A stretch of 64,000 bases of DNA, from assembly GCA_000733415.1 (NCBI GenBank), contig KL662192.1, positions 1,035,114-1,099,113 on the forward strand. Reading direction: 5' to 3'. A model generated the notes under the pieces. It was not told the origin of the DNA and made no database searches. It saw nothing but the letters and a program-made list of their open reading frames with translations. The first letter of the stretch is position 1, and each line of letters begins with the position of its first letter. This DNA comes from [Leptolyngbya] sp. JSC-1. Lineage in GTDB: Bacteria > Cyanobacteriota > Cyanobacteriia > Elainellales > Elainellaceae. Below, piece by piece: positions 23,668 through 32,486 of this stretch. The position numbers and the translations under genes were made by a program.

Positions 23668-24894
23668 CTACTCAAACACTTCGTCCCCGGTCGGCTCGTA
23701 ATGCGGCACAGCGTTCATCTTTTGCCGTAGTTTGGAAAGTTCGCTATACATTCGCCGGCGTGCTCGGTTTTGATTCCCCAAGGGACGATGCTCGGGAATG
23801 CAATGCCAGGGATTATAGGAAAGGCGCTTGGCAAATTCCATTTGGGCAGGCGAATCAAAGATCTGACGTGGAATTCGTAGCGTCGCTACCGAGACGCGGG
23901 GTGACAGTCGCTCAGGCCAAAGCACGGCATTGTTTTCAATTGGCATCAGATACGGATCGGTTTGCAGTTGGATGCGAATGTCAAATTCAACATCCTCTTC
24001 AGCTAGTCTGTCGATCATCGCATCCCGCAAGTAGTCATCGGGTGGGCGCAACGGCAACCGAGGAATGGGCGTCCGGTGGTTGGATTTCGGCCAGATGGAA
24101 TACTGCATCGCTTGGCCTTCGCCTAATAGATAGGGGACGCAGCTAAAATAGGGTGCTTCAAACGGACTGCTCTGGGTTTTGAGCCACAGCGACTGCATGA
24201 TCAGATCCAGAATATGAGGGCGATGAAAATTAATGAAATAGTAAAGTTGCGCATTCTTCAGGCTTGCTAGCTGCAACTGGGCGTTGGCCTTGGTGTCTGG
24301 CGTTACAAAGGTGGGTGTAGAAACGCCAAACAGATCTTGGGTAAATTTTTCGTCCGCCATTAACTTGGGACCCGGTACCCCCATCAGTTTGATGCTGATA
24401 CTCATAAAGCCCACATCGTCAATATCCGGCGTAATGTAGGGACCGGGGCCGGAAAATCGCACCCAGGCTCGGTAGGTCTGCGGCTTGGCATAGATACCAT
24501 GGCGAAATTCCGCCGGCAGATCGTCGTGCACAATCAACTCGCCGCGCACGATCCCATGAGTCTTGGTGTTGCCGCCGCGTTCAAATGCTCCTGGTTTCCA
24601 GAGCAGCTGCATTTGCTTTTCAAAGGTGGAGATGATCGAGTCGAGGAAGGCGTCTTCATCTGGCAGCAGTTTTTCCTCGGCGATCTTCAAGCCTTCGTTG
24701 GGCCGCTGCAGATTGATCAAGGCTGTGGTCAACCTGGCAAGTGGATCCCGCAGCACCGCATCAAGCGCAGGCCGAAAAAACGGATCAAATCGGCGTTCTA
24801 GCTGCACTAGGAACAAGGCTGTATCACTGATCCAATTCAAAACAGCTGAGCCAGTATTGGCAGACGGTACTGGACGGCTAACATTAGAGTTCAT
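23668..24894 (-). CDS. Catalase-related haem protein
   Basis: A 408-residue member of the catalase-like superfamily. Recognisable blocks are THGIVRGELIVHDDLP (with the presumed distal His), RAWVRFSGPGPY, DDVGFMSISIKLMGVPG and, near the C-terminus, YNPWHCIPEHRPLGNQNRAR, as in catalase-related proteins next to lipid oxygenases. In corals and some cyanobacteria this fold makes allene oxide from fatty-acid hydroperoxides. ATG 24894 (MNSNVSRP) is preferred; an upstream TTG at 24963 is in frame but unlikely. It lies 92 nt upstream of the orthocaspase gene and about 80 nt after the Dyp-type peroxidase gene. Confidence 0.75.
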   Translation of the reverse strand: MNSNVSRPVPSANTGSAVLNWISDTALFLVQLERRFDPFFRPALDAVLRDPLARLTTALINLQRPNEGLKIAEEKLLPDEDAFLDSIISTFEKQMQLLWKPGAFERGGNTKTHGIVRGELIVHDDLPAEFRHGIYAKPQTYRAWVRFSGPGPYITPDIDDVGFMSISIKLMGVPGPKLMADEKFTQDLFGVSTPTFVTPDTKANAQLQLASLKNAQLYYFINFHRPHILDLIMQSLWLKTQSSPFEAPYFSCVPYLLGEGQAMQYSIWPKSNHRTPIPRLPLRPPDDYLRDAMIDRLAEEDVEFDIRIQLQTDPYLMPIENNAVLWPERLSPRVSVATLRIPRQIFDSPAQMEFAKRLSYNPWHCIPEHRPLGNQNRARRRMYSELSKLRQKMNAVPHYEPTGDEVFE

Positions 24895-24973
24895 GGCGGC
24901 AGGAATTTCATTGGTAAGGGATTGATATAGATACTGGTGATGAGTGATTGGTGATGAATGCAAGCAGCATTGA

Positions 24974-26419
24974 TCATGAAAGAGATGCTAAATAGCGGAT
25001 GGCTTTGATTCCTGGTAGGAAGAAATAAGCCCCTCCTCGCACCGTCACAAATTGGGGTAGTTCTTTAACACAGTGGCGAATTGGCGTGGCAGGTTCGGTG
25101 AATCGATCGGTTTTTCCTAGCTCTCCAGGCTGCCGGTCGCCCATCAGCGGATCTGTCTCCTGGTAAAGACCGTTGAATTTGGGATTGTTAATCCAGGTAT
25201 GCTGCACAAACTCGAACTGCCGGCTGATATTGGCATTAATACAAATAAAATGGATGCCCCGTTCTCCTTCTGGGTTAGGACTATTGAGGATGGCATCTGG
25301 GTCAAACGAGGCGCTGATTGGTTCGCCATAGGTCCGTCCCCGGCGCAACAGGCGATGGGTTTTGTTAACGGCAATGGATCGCTCGGTACCCGGAGCTGGA
25401 CCCAGCGAATCGCGGGGATTGGTGCGGCGGATATGGGCACCTACTGGACAGCGAAGCCCCTGAGCATCTGAGTGGTGATAAACGAAATCGTTTTGATCGG
25501 GGACGGTTGGATCATCCTGCTCAGGCGACTGCACTAGGGAAGTCCCGCTGGGCCAGCGCCCCACCATTTTGGCGGCCAGTTTGAGACGCGCCTGAGGCTG
25601 ACTGGAGCCATCCGTATTCCGAGTGGTTGTGTCTAGAAATCGCCAGAATGCCTCAACGTTTTGGCTGAGCTGTCGAAACACCAGATAGCTGCCATTGCGG
25701 CCAAGATCATGGGAGCCAAACTCACCAGGCGGCAGCAGATTCTGCGGGTCGAAGTCAGGCTGGACTCTGGGACTTTCGGTGAGCAGATTATATTCATTCG
25801 GGTATCCCAAGATAAATTCACCTGCTTTGATCAGGTGATTTGGCGACTTAGCTCGGTGCAGTCCTTCGATGCTGGGTTGACTAATCGCATCCCGAAAGCC
25901 AAAGTGTTCTCGCAGTCCTTCGTCATCATCCTTGAGGATTTTGGTCTCCAGTTTGCGGATCAGCTCAACCCCATTGGTAGCAAATTGACTTTCCAGAGCA
26001 CTGTAAAATTCGTCTAATTGAGCATCATTCTTGGCAAACAGCAGCAGCAGGATATGCACTGTTTGGGAATTGGGACCACCCCAAAGCCAGGTTTGTGGAT
26101 CATTCTCACTGCCCTGATGATCGCCCAGCACCCGGCTCCGATTTGGCTCAGTCATACCTTCCTGAAACTCGGTAGGAAAGGTGGTGAGGGCGCTTTCAGG
26201 CAATCCTAAAGCCGCGAGTCCTTCGTAGGTAAAGGCAATATTCAGACCACGTTCAGAGGGGCGTTCCTGGCCGGTTTGCACCTGATCCACTAGATTGCTT
26301 AACCAGTGTTTGGTGAGGGAGGCATTTTGAATGTGTAACAACGCATAGGCAGCGGCATCGAGATTACCGTAACCAAAGGAGATAATGCCTTGAATATCCT
26401 GACGTTCGAGTTGATACAT
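24974..26419 (-). CDS. Dyp-type peroxidase
   Basis: A 481-residue haem peroxidase of the dye-decolourising family, built of two ferredoxin-like domains. The distal motif normally GxxDG reads GFRDA (174-178), keeping Asp177 but with Ala for the last Gly. The proximal His is His329 in CPVGAHIRRTNPRD, followed by RRGRTYGEP and ERGIHFICINANISRQFEFVQ. No Tat or Sec signal is visible, so it is probably cytoplasmic. A 7-bp repeat tract lies just upstream. Its position among haem enzymes suggests it uses lipid hydroperoxides rather than only H2O2; inference. Confidence 0.9.
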   Translation of the reverse strand: MYQLERQDIQGIISFGYGNLDAAAYALLHIQNASLTKHWLSNLVDQVQTGQERPSERGLNIAFTYEGLAALGLPESALTTFPTEFQEGMTEPNRSRVLGDHQGSENDPQTWLWGGPNSQTVHILLLLFAKNDAQLDEFYSALESQFATNGVELIRKLETKILKDDDEGLREHFGFRDAISQPSIEGLHRAKSPNHLIKAGEFILGYPNEYNLLTESPRVQPDFDPQNLLPPGEFGSHDLGRNGSYLVFRQLSQNVEAFWRFLDTTTRNTDGSSQPQARLKLAAKMVGRWPSGTSLVQSPEQDDPTVPDQNDFVYHHSDAQGLRCPVGAHIRRTNPRDSLGPAPGTERSIAVNKTHRLLRRGRTYGEPISASFDPDAILNSPNPEGERGIHFICINANISRQFEFVQHTWINNPKFNGLYQETDPLMGDRQPGELGKTDRFTEPATPIRHCVKELPQFVTVRGGAYFFLPGIKAIRYLASLS

Positions 26420-26442
26420 AGGTTTTAGGATGGATGGGCATA

Positions 26443-26531
26443 GGGGTGAGGGGTGAGGGGTGAGGGGTGAGGGGTGAGGGGTGAGGGGTGAGGGGTGAGG
26501 GGTGAGGGGTGAGGGGTGAGGGGTGAGGGGG
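26443..26531. repeat. 7-bp tandem repeat (GGGGTGA), ~12 copies
   Basis: A heptamer tract in the 269-nt gap between the Dyp peroxidase gene (starts 26419) and the 442-aa membrane protein gene. Such tracts recur at 52211-52257 and, degenerate, at 13168-13205 and 60462-60504. The rest of the gap shows nothing recognisable. Confidence 0.9.
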
Positions 26532-26688
26532 TGAATTATACGATTTCCCTTTGATTGAGCTACAGAGCAGTAAGCTCAACAGGCTACATTGTGCGGGTTC
26601 CGTAACTTAAAACTACGTGCTCCGGTTCCGCTGAGGTCACCGAACGCGCACAGGCTATGCCACCAAAACTCAAAGCTAAGAACTGGTC

Positions 26689-28017
26689 TTAGAGGCGAGA
26701 TAGCCAGGCTTGGGTAGCGGTGGTGTCTAGGGGTTGGAACAGACCGGCTCGAATCTGGGCGTTGTTGCTGATGTTGATGGCGGAAAGGTCGGGATAAGCG
26801 GGGTACCATACCTGGGTGCGGATCTGATATTTGCGCAGAACGGCTTTATAAATTTGTTCGTCCCTTGCCCCTCCTTTGACTAGCCAGCGGGTTTTGGGAT
26901 AATCGACGCCGTGGCTAAAGGCTAGGTTTAAACCCCAGGCAACTTTGTTGATGAAGTCGTTCATGTAGTCTTCTAAACTGCCGTCGTAGTTGCTGATAAA
27001 CAGCTCGCGGCGGCCTCGGTCAATCACGATCCAATTGGCAAAGTGAATTGTGTCTACCCCGCTCAGCTTCAGCAGTGGTACAGTGCCCAAATCGCCGTTA
27101 TTGAAGATATGACGGGCCGCAAAATTGATTAACCAGAGAATGACCCTGAGAGTACCATAGCGAAACCAACCCGGCTTGATAAACCCGACGACGCTAAATT
27201 GATTTTGGCTAAAAAAGTCTTCATCTTGAGCCAGATGCAGGCGATGAAACTGACTCAGTCTAAAATTGGGATTCTGTTGTGGATGCGGATCGGTCTCCTC
27301 TTTCCACCGCAAAATTGCTACGAATATTGGAGCGAATGGCAAGAAGACTAAGCCCAGCAGCAGGATGACTACCAAACCACCAAGGAAATGCAGTTTTTCT
27401 CGAATTCTCCAGAGCAAACTAGGGGAAGGTGCTGGTCTCAAAGCCCAGGAAAGGGCTGGTTCTCGTCTGACAAATTCCTGAATCGCTCGCCGCACGGCTG
27501 TGGCATCAGCGCTGTTGTGAGTTTGGTTATGGTCTTGCTGGTACTGGTCCAAAAAGTGCTCGATCTTGTCGCGTAGGTCGGCCTCCTGGCGAATTTGCTG
27601 CACCGTGCGCCCGATGGTGTTCACGTAAAAAGCCTGGGACTTAACCGAGTGTTTTCGCAAATAGGCGAGTCGGCTGCTGACCGTGCGCTGCGGCGGCGGT
27701 GGATAGCTCTCACAGTGGCTAAACACCTGATCTAGCCCTGAACCGGCTATCTTCACCAGCGATTGCAGATAGTCCTTTAGCGGCGCATCAATGCAGCTTG
27801 AAAAGGCCAAACTGGCAGGAATTGTCGTGTTACGCAGTGGATCAATCACCGCTTCCAGGATCACAAACCGGGCAAAATGTACCTGGGGAAATCGGGTAAA
27901 GGGAATCAGATCATTATGCCTGACGTTGCGCTGGATCGTCTCAAGCACGGCTCTCAGGTCATCTACCTGATCGAGCTTGATGGGGGCAATCACGGTGAAG
28001 GTTTCTTGGTGAGTCAT
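26689..28017 (-). CDS. Uncharacterised membrane protein with duplicated alpha/beta domains
   Basis: A 442-residue protein of no recognised family. One clear membrane segment (about 211-236) sits in the middle. The regions on both sides look like related alpha+beta domains: VHFARFVILE ... DAPLKDYLQSLVK ... QVFSHCESYP (47-106) parallels IHFANWIVID ... DGSLEDYMNDFINKVA ... LAFSHGVDYP (325-374). This suggests an internal duplication of a ferredoxin-like fold, the fold also used by Dyp peroxidases. No haem ligand can be assigned. It follows the 143-aa gene by 26 nt and precedes the Dyp gene, so it belongs to the same transcript set. Confidence 0.75.
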   Translation of the reverse strand: MTHQETFTVIAPIKLDQVDDLRAVLETIQRNVRHNDLIPFTRFPQVHFARFVILEAVIDPLRNTTIPASLAFSSCIDAPLKDYLQSLVKIAGSGLDQVFSHCESYPPPPQRTVSSRLAYLRKHSVKSQAFYVNTIGRTVQQIRQEADLRDKIEHFLDQYQQDHNQTHNSADATAVRRAIQEFVRREPALSWALRPAPSPSLLWRIREKLHFLGGLVVILLLGLVFLPFAPIFVAILRWKEETDPHPQQNPNFRLSQFHRLHLAQDEDFFSQNQFSVVGFIKPGWFRYGTLRVILWLINFAARHIFNNGDLGTVPLLKLSGVDTIHFANWIVIDRGRRELFISNYDGSLEDYMNDFINKVAWGLNLAFSHGVDYPKTRWLVKGGARDEQIYKAVLRKYQIRTQVWYPAYPDLSAINISNNAQIRAGLFQPLDTTATQAWLSRL

Positions 28018-28043
28018 ACACCTGTACCGATGGGGAAGTAGGA

Positions 28044-28475
28044 CTAGAACTTGAGAATGAAATTGAGTACTCGTGTTTTTCCCCAGTAAGCTTGACCCAG
28101 ATAGAGGTTGGGGGCTACTTCTCGGATTTCGTCACGAATTTTTTGCGCCACAAACGAGGTTTTTGAGTAATCCAAAACGGTAGTTTCTCCGTCATCAATC
28201 CAGCTTTTACCTGGATAGACTTCTGCTTTCACTAGGCGCAGCCGCAACGGGGAAACTTTATTCAGCAAAAAACGCTGCTCGCGATGAAACACTTTCCCCT
28301 GCCATGCTAGTAATTTGATCAGGGGAACCAAAATTCGGCTCAGCCAAGAACCAGGCCAAATCAAGGCCGTTCCCTGACTGTTGCCATCGGGTATCGTGCC
28401 GACTGGACTCTGGCAGTAGAGATCATCTAGCTCAGCCTGGGACATTTTGGTCAGATCATCAACGGTTAGGGTCAT
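28044..28475 (-). CDS. Uncharacterised protein of the haem-enzyme cluster, 143 aa
   Basis: A soluble-looking protein with no signal peptide. It reads as a compact beta-rich domain: SPVGTIPDGNSQGTALIWPG, then LIKLLAWQGKVFHREQ, LVKAEVYPGKSWIDDGETTV, LDYSKTSFVAQKIRDEIREV and the end LYLGQAYWGKTRVLNFIL. The IPDG...GT and YxGxxYWGK features suggest a lipid- or hydrophobic-ligand-binding fold, but I know no characterised member. It starts 93 nt after the 28569-29483 gene and ends 26 nt before the next gene start. Confidence 0.7.
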   Translation of the reverse strand: MTLTVDDLTKMSQAELDDLYCQSPVGTIPDGNSQGTALIWPGSWLSRILVPLIKLLAWQGKVFHREQRFLLNKVSPLRLRLVKAEVYPGKSWIDDGETTVLDYSKTSFVAQKIRDEIREVAPNLYLGQAYWGKTRVLNFILKF

Positions 28476-28568
28476 GGCATAAACCTCAATTGCGTCAGAT
28501 GGGTGGGTTGATTAGCAGTCTAAAATCAAATATCGCTGTATTAATTGCTGTATTAATTGCTGTATTAA

Positions 28569-29483
28569 TTACTGATTCTTGAAGCGTTGATGTCTGAAAA
28601 AAAGACGGCTATCGCCGTAGGCTGAAGCGACAAATTCTGAAGTGGTTGTAATCTGTCCGATCAGCTGAGCTTGCTGCCGGTTTTGGAGATTACTACTATC
28701 TTGATCCAGCTTCTCAGCGACAATTCCGTAAACGGAAAACAGCGTTGTTCCAGCCGGAATCGTGGCAAGATCCTGTCTGAAGTCACGAGGCGGACTTTCT
28801 GGAAATTGCACCTGTGGATTTGGCACTAGAAAAATTTGCAGCGGATGTTTAGGTGCCGATTCAGCGGTTCCGTTTTGTTGAAATTGACTTAAATTTTCCA
28901 GATCTAGCTTAGTTGGGAATCTAGATGTGCGCCTGAAAATTAGATTGATTAACTTGGGACCAATCCGATTTACAACTGGAACAATATTGGAGAATTCATG
29001 AGCAAAGAAATTATAGTTATTGCCCTGACCTTCTAGCGAAACCAACGCCGAAAAATTAGCAGATGGCCTCTGGTCGATTAAGAACTTCATGGCTACACCC
29101 GGGGCAAATCCCCTTGCCGCTGGATCACCCGTTAGCGAGAGCCGCATCAGGCCGAAATCCGCACCGCGAAATAAACCTGTGAAGGGTGTATCTGGAGTCG
29201 GGGTCAACCGCATCTTAGCCACGCTAGCGTGGGCATGGATGGCCTTTTTCCAACCGCTAGGAGCCTCATCGGATTGGCTGTCCATTTTTGTGCGCAGGGA
29301 TGTTAAAAACAACCCCGACACATCAATCTTTTGTAGCGGCGGCAGTTGATCATATTTAGACGGAAGAATTCTGTTCTGCCATAAAAAATCCTGTTTTTGC
29401 TCCGCTTGCCAAGTTTGATAATCAGCCGGTAGCGTATCCGTTTCCGCCGCAATCGCCGCTTCAGTCTCTGCTAAATTCTTCAT
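28569..29483 (-). CDS. Uncharacterised protein, possibly catalase-fold related, 304 aa
   Basis: The first gene of the minus-strand cluster. ATG 29483 (MKNLAETEAA) is chosen; GAAGTAG lies about 9 nt upstream. Central blocks FTGLFRGADFGLMRLSLTGD, GFAPGVAMKFLIDQRPSANF and NNYNFFAHEFSNIVP recall, loosely, the VRFS...GFAVKF order of catalase-like proteins, but the match is too weak for a family call and no haem Tyr is identified. No signal peptide or membrane helix. Expected to work with the neighbouring haem enzymes. Confidence 0.65.
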   Translation of the reverse strand: MKNLAETEAAIAAETDTLPADYQTWQAEQKQDFLWQNRILPSKYDQLPPLQKIDVSGLFLTSLRTKMDSQSDEAPSGWKKAIHAHASVAKMRLTPTPDTPFTGLFRGADFGLMRLSLTGDPAARGFAPGVAMKFLIDQRPSANFSALVSLEGQGNNYNFFAHEFSNIVPVVNRIGPKLINLIFRRTSRFPTKLDLENLSQFQQNGTAESAPKHPLQIFLVPNPQVQFPESPPRDFRQDLATIPAGTTLFSVYGIVAEKLDQDSSNLQNRQQAQLIGQITTTSEFVASAYGDSRLFFRHQRFKNQ

Positions 29484-29574
29484 AATTACTACTTCATAAT
29501 TATTATGATTTATCATCAATAAGATTTATTGCCGAACGTCGAAACACGCTCAGGTTTTCCTTTGAATTGATTCA

Positions 29575-29653
29575 AATACTCGAATACTCGAATACTCGAA
29601 TTACTGCGAACCAATTACTGCGAACCAATTACTGCGAACCAATTACTGCGAAC
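29575..29653. repeat. Two adjacent tandem repeats (8 bp and 14 bp)
   Basis: About three copies of AATACTCG run directly into four copies of AATTACTGCGAACC. They lie in the 881-nt divergent region between the minus-strand cluster (first ATG 29483) and the plus-strand haem peroxidase (30365). Confidence 0.85.
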
Positions 29654-29847
29654 AAGATATCAACAGGCCGATGCACCAAGCGTTGATCCAACATGATCTG
29701 TAGCCGTGATCTGAAGCAATCTGCTCAACAGGTAGACAGCGAAGCATGGACGAGCCACAACCCTGAATAGGAGGTTCGTTTGCACAGTATCAGTAGATCG
29801 AAAAAGATCGAACATGAATTCGTTTGGATCACTAAACGTGGGTTGGA

Positions 29848-30012
29848 TTCCCCTTTTCTGAGATGCCCGCAGGGCTATAATCTCCCTATGCCCGAAGGGC
29901 AGGCTTCGCCAACATGAGGGGGACTTCCAACCACGGTTGGTATGTGCTAGGCACAGGCTTCGCCTACGGTTCCCCCCTTTTGTAAGGGGGGCTAGGGGGG
30001 ATCTCAACATGA
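29848..30012. repeat. Dispersed C/G-rich repeat sharing the family C interior
   Basis: About 165 bp related to the interiors of 9769-10047 and 49964-50219 (CCCCTTTTCTGAGATGCCCG, GCACAGGCTTCGCCTACGG, AGGGGGGATCT). I see no terminal inverted repeat or target duplication here, so it may be a partial copy or a different subfamily. Confidence 0.7.
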
Positions 30013-30035
30013 TCTGCAATCTACTGGGTATGTTT

Positions 30036-30129
30036 GTCTGGCCAATATGTCTGGCCAATATGTCTGGCCAATATGTCTGGCCAATATGTCTGGCCAATAT
30101 GTCTGGCCAATATGTCTGGCCAATATGTT
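30036..30129. repeat. 13-bp tandem repeat (GTCTGGCCAATAT), ~7 copies
   Basis: Direct repeats with a 13-bp unit, containing TGGCCA palindromes, in the divergent promoter region of the haem-enzyme cluster. Translation in any frame gives only repeat artefacts. The stretch 30130-30364 should hold the promoter of the plus-strand peroxidase; no operator was recognised. Confidence 0.9.
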
Positions 30130-30364
30130 TGCCTGTCAATACACTAGGACATAAATAAGCCATAAACTATGCTTAGTATATAGCTTGGATTTTGGTAGTA
30201 GACACTATCTTATAAACTTCGTAAAGATTCCGGTAGTACCCGGATGAGTACTGTAGTTTAACAGAAGAATTGCTAAAGTTCCCTTACTAGTGCTTTTTAT
30301 TCGGTGTTTCCTTGTGCGAGCAAAATAATTTATTTTTGTCCTTCTCAGAGGAAATAATTCAACA

Positions 30365-32131
30365 ATGTCTAATAAACCGTCCAATAAACCCTGGCATCGC
30401 CTACCTACTCCGTTGGCGCTCCTAAAACTGATTCGGTTTCGTGAAACGTTGCGACAAAAAAATCTCCACGATACTTCACAAATTCCAGACGCAGAGAAAC
30501 TGCCCCATCCAACGCCAGACCCAGAAGGGCGGCACCTGACGACACGCACCTTTGACGGCAGCTTTAATGACCTTGAGCATCCAGAAATGGGCATGCTGGG
30601 CACCCGTTTTGGCCGCAATGTGCCCCTCAAAGATGCCTATCCGGACCTCCAGAATATTATGACGCCCAACCCACGGGTGATCAGCCGAGCGCTGATGACT
30701 CGCGATCAGTTTATTCCGGCGACGAGCCTCAATCTCTTGGCGGCCTCCTGGATTCAGTTCCAAAACCACGACTGGTTTGCCCACCATAACCATCCCAGCA
30801 AAAAGTTCGAGATTCCCCTAGCACAGGATGATCCCTGGCCTGAAGAACATCGTCCCATGACGGTGGCCCATACCGCCGAAGATGAAACCCGCTTGCCAGG
30901 TGATACCTCTGCTCCTCCCACCTACATCAGCCGCTCTACCCATTGGTGGGATGGTTCCCAAATTTATGGTCATGACCTAGACACCGCTGACAAACTGCGC
31001 TCCCATGTGGATGGCAAATTGACCATTGGCGATGATGGGCTGTTGCCGTTCGACGAAGCAACCGGACTCGACCAAACCGGATTCAACGAAAATTGGTGGT
31101 TTGGCCTTGCAACCCTGCATAACCTGTTTGTTCGGGAACACAATACCCTCTGCAATGAACTAAAGCGCCGATACCCCAACTGGAGCGACGACGACCTCTA
31201 CCATCATGCGCGGCTGATCAACGCGGCCCTGATGGCAAAAATTCATACCGTCGAATGGACACCTGGTATTTTGTCGCATCCTGCCCTGCAAATTGCCATG
31301 AACGCCAACTGGTATGGCATTCTTGGTCAACAGGTCAAGCAGTTGTTTGGCCGAATTGGTGACGGTGAAATGCTGAGTGGCATTATTGGTTCACCCACCG
31401 ATCACCATACTGCTCCCTATTATTTAACCGAAGAATTCGTTTCAGTATATCGCTTACATCCTCTAATTCCAGATGAATTTGATATCTATTCGGTTGACAA
31501 TGGCAAGTTGCTGATGCAGAAAGATTTCTTCCAGGCGTCAGGTAAACGCACGCGGGACATGATGGAAAAAATTGCCTTATCCGATTTGCTCTATTCGCAA
31601 GGCGTTGTGCATCCGGGAGCGATTACCCTACACAACTATCCGCGCTTTTTGCAGCAGTTGGTTAAGGACGATGGCGAAGTCTTTGATCTGGCGGCGATTG
31701 ATATTCTGCGCGACCGTGAACGGGGTGTACCGCGCTATAACCGCTTCCGCGAGCTGATCGGTCGGGGCCGGGTCAATTCGTTTGAAGAGATCACCAGTAA
31801 CCCGGTTTGGGCCAAGGAAATGCGCCAAGTCTACAACAACGACATTGATAGCGTAGACCTGATGGTGGGCATGTTTGCTGAGGATCTGCCTGAAGGGTTC
31901 GGCTTTAGCGATACAGCGTTCCGAGTGTTCATTCTGATGGCCTCTCGGCGATTGAAGAGCGACCGCTTCTTCACCAAAGATTACCGGGCTGAGATCTACA
32001 CCCAGTTTGGTCTCGACTGGATTGACCAGAATACCATGCTGACCGTTTTGCAGCGGCATTTCCCTCAACTCAAACCAGCCCATTTTGGCGTCAGAAATGC
32101 CTTTGCTCCCTGGCGTCCGGTGGGTGTCTAG
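30365..32131 (+). CDS. Haem peroxidase / fatty-acid alpha-dioxygenase-like
   Basis: A 588-residue animal-type (cyclooxygenase superfamily) haem peroxidase, closest in motif layout to plant alpha-dioxygenases. Distal His135 is in IQFQNHDWFAHH, SRSTHWWDGSQIYG matches the family core, and proximal His365 is in VYRLHPLIPDEF. Tyr362, three residues before this His, matches the radical Tyr of cyclooxygenase (Tyr385) and alpha-DOX, so oxygenation of a fatty acid is plausible. No signal peptide. It is divergent from the six-gene minus-strand cluster across a repeat-filled 881-nt region. Upstream TCTCAGAGGAAATAATTCAACAATG offers AGAGGA about 12 nt before the start. Confidence 0.85.
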   Translation: MSNKPSNKPWHRLPTPLALLKLIRFRETLRQKNLHDTSQIPDAEKLPHPTPDPEGRHLTTRTFDGSFNDLEHPEMGMLGTRFGRNVPLKDAYPDLQNIMTPNPRVISRALMTRDQFIPATSLNLLAASWIQFQNHDWFAHHNHPSKKFEIPLAQDDPWPEEHRPMTVAHTAEDETRLPGDTSAPPTYISRSTHWWDGSQIYGHDLDTADKLRSHVDGKLTIGDDGLLPFDEATGLDQTGFNENWWFGLATLHNLFVREHNTLCNELKRRYPNWSDDDLYHHARLINAALMAKIHTVEWTPGILSHPALQIAMNANWYGILGQQVKQLFGRIGDGEMLSGIIGSPTDHHTAPYYLTEEFVSVYRLHPLIPDEFDIYSVDNGKLLMQKDFFQASGKRTRDMMEKIALSDLLYSQGVVHPGAITLHNYPRFLQQLVKDDGEVFDLAAIDILRDRERGVPRYNRFRELIGRGRVNSFEEITSNPVWAKEMRQVYNNDIDSVDLMVGMFAEDLPEGFGFSDTAFRVFILMASRRLKSDRFFTKDYRAEIYTQFGLDWIDQNTMLTVLQRHFPQLKPAHFGVRNAFAPWRPVGV

Positions 32132-32486
32132 TTGCCATCTAGGCTGCAACTTTAGTTGTCCTACTGTAGAAGGATCGGGCTGTAGAAGGATCGGGGAGCG
32201 CAATTGTGCTGGCAGGCTTTTAAGCCCAAAATGTCTGTACAGTGCAATGCTCAATCTCCCTTCTAAGATAGATGCGATCCTCACGTGCCTTCAGTTAGAT
32301 CAGTTAAATCAAATATAAATCAAATAGTTCAAGCTAACTCATCTGAAATCTCTCCCCAATTTCTCGTGGGAGGGCTTCTGCAATGAGCCAGGAAATTGAT
32401 TTATGAATGGGCTGGCAAAACCAATGATTTCTCAGGCAACCAGCCCAATAATTTACGAACTGTTTAGCTGACGGGTATGTGAAGTT
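32132..32486. other. Gene-free gap after the haem peroxidase
   Basis: 355 nt. GAAGGATCGGGCTGTAGAAGGATCGGGG near 32170-32197 is a short direct repeat (TGTAGAAGGATCGGG twice). No gene, clear hairpin with T-run or element end was seen. Confidence 0.5.

Noticed and set aside
22087..24925. Several plus-strand frames opposite the orthocaspase and catalase-related genes
   Set aside because: They are complements of strongly conserved coding sequence on the minus strand, with no family match.
30036..30129. Considered a CRISPR array for the 13-bp repeats
   Set aside because: Units are contiguous with no unique spacers, so it is a simple tandem repeat; no cas genes are present.
29660..30163. A 167-aa minus-strand frame across dispersed and 13-bp repeats
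   Set aside because: It is made of repeat-derived peptide (RSPLAPLTKGG, ARHIGQTYWPDIL) and is typical of repeat artefacts.
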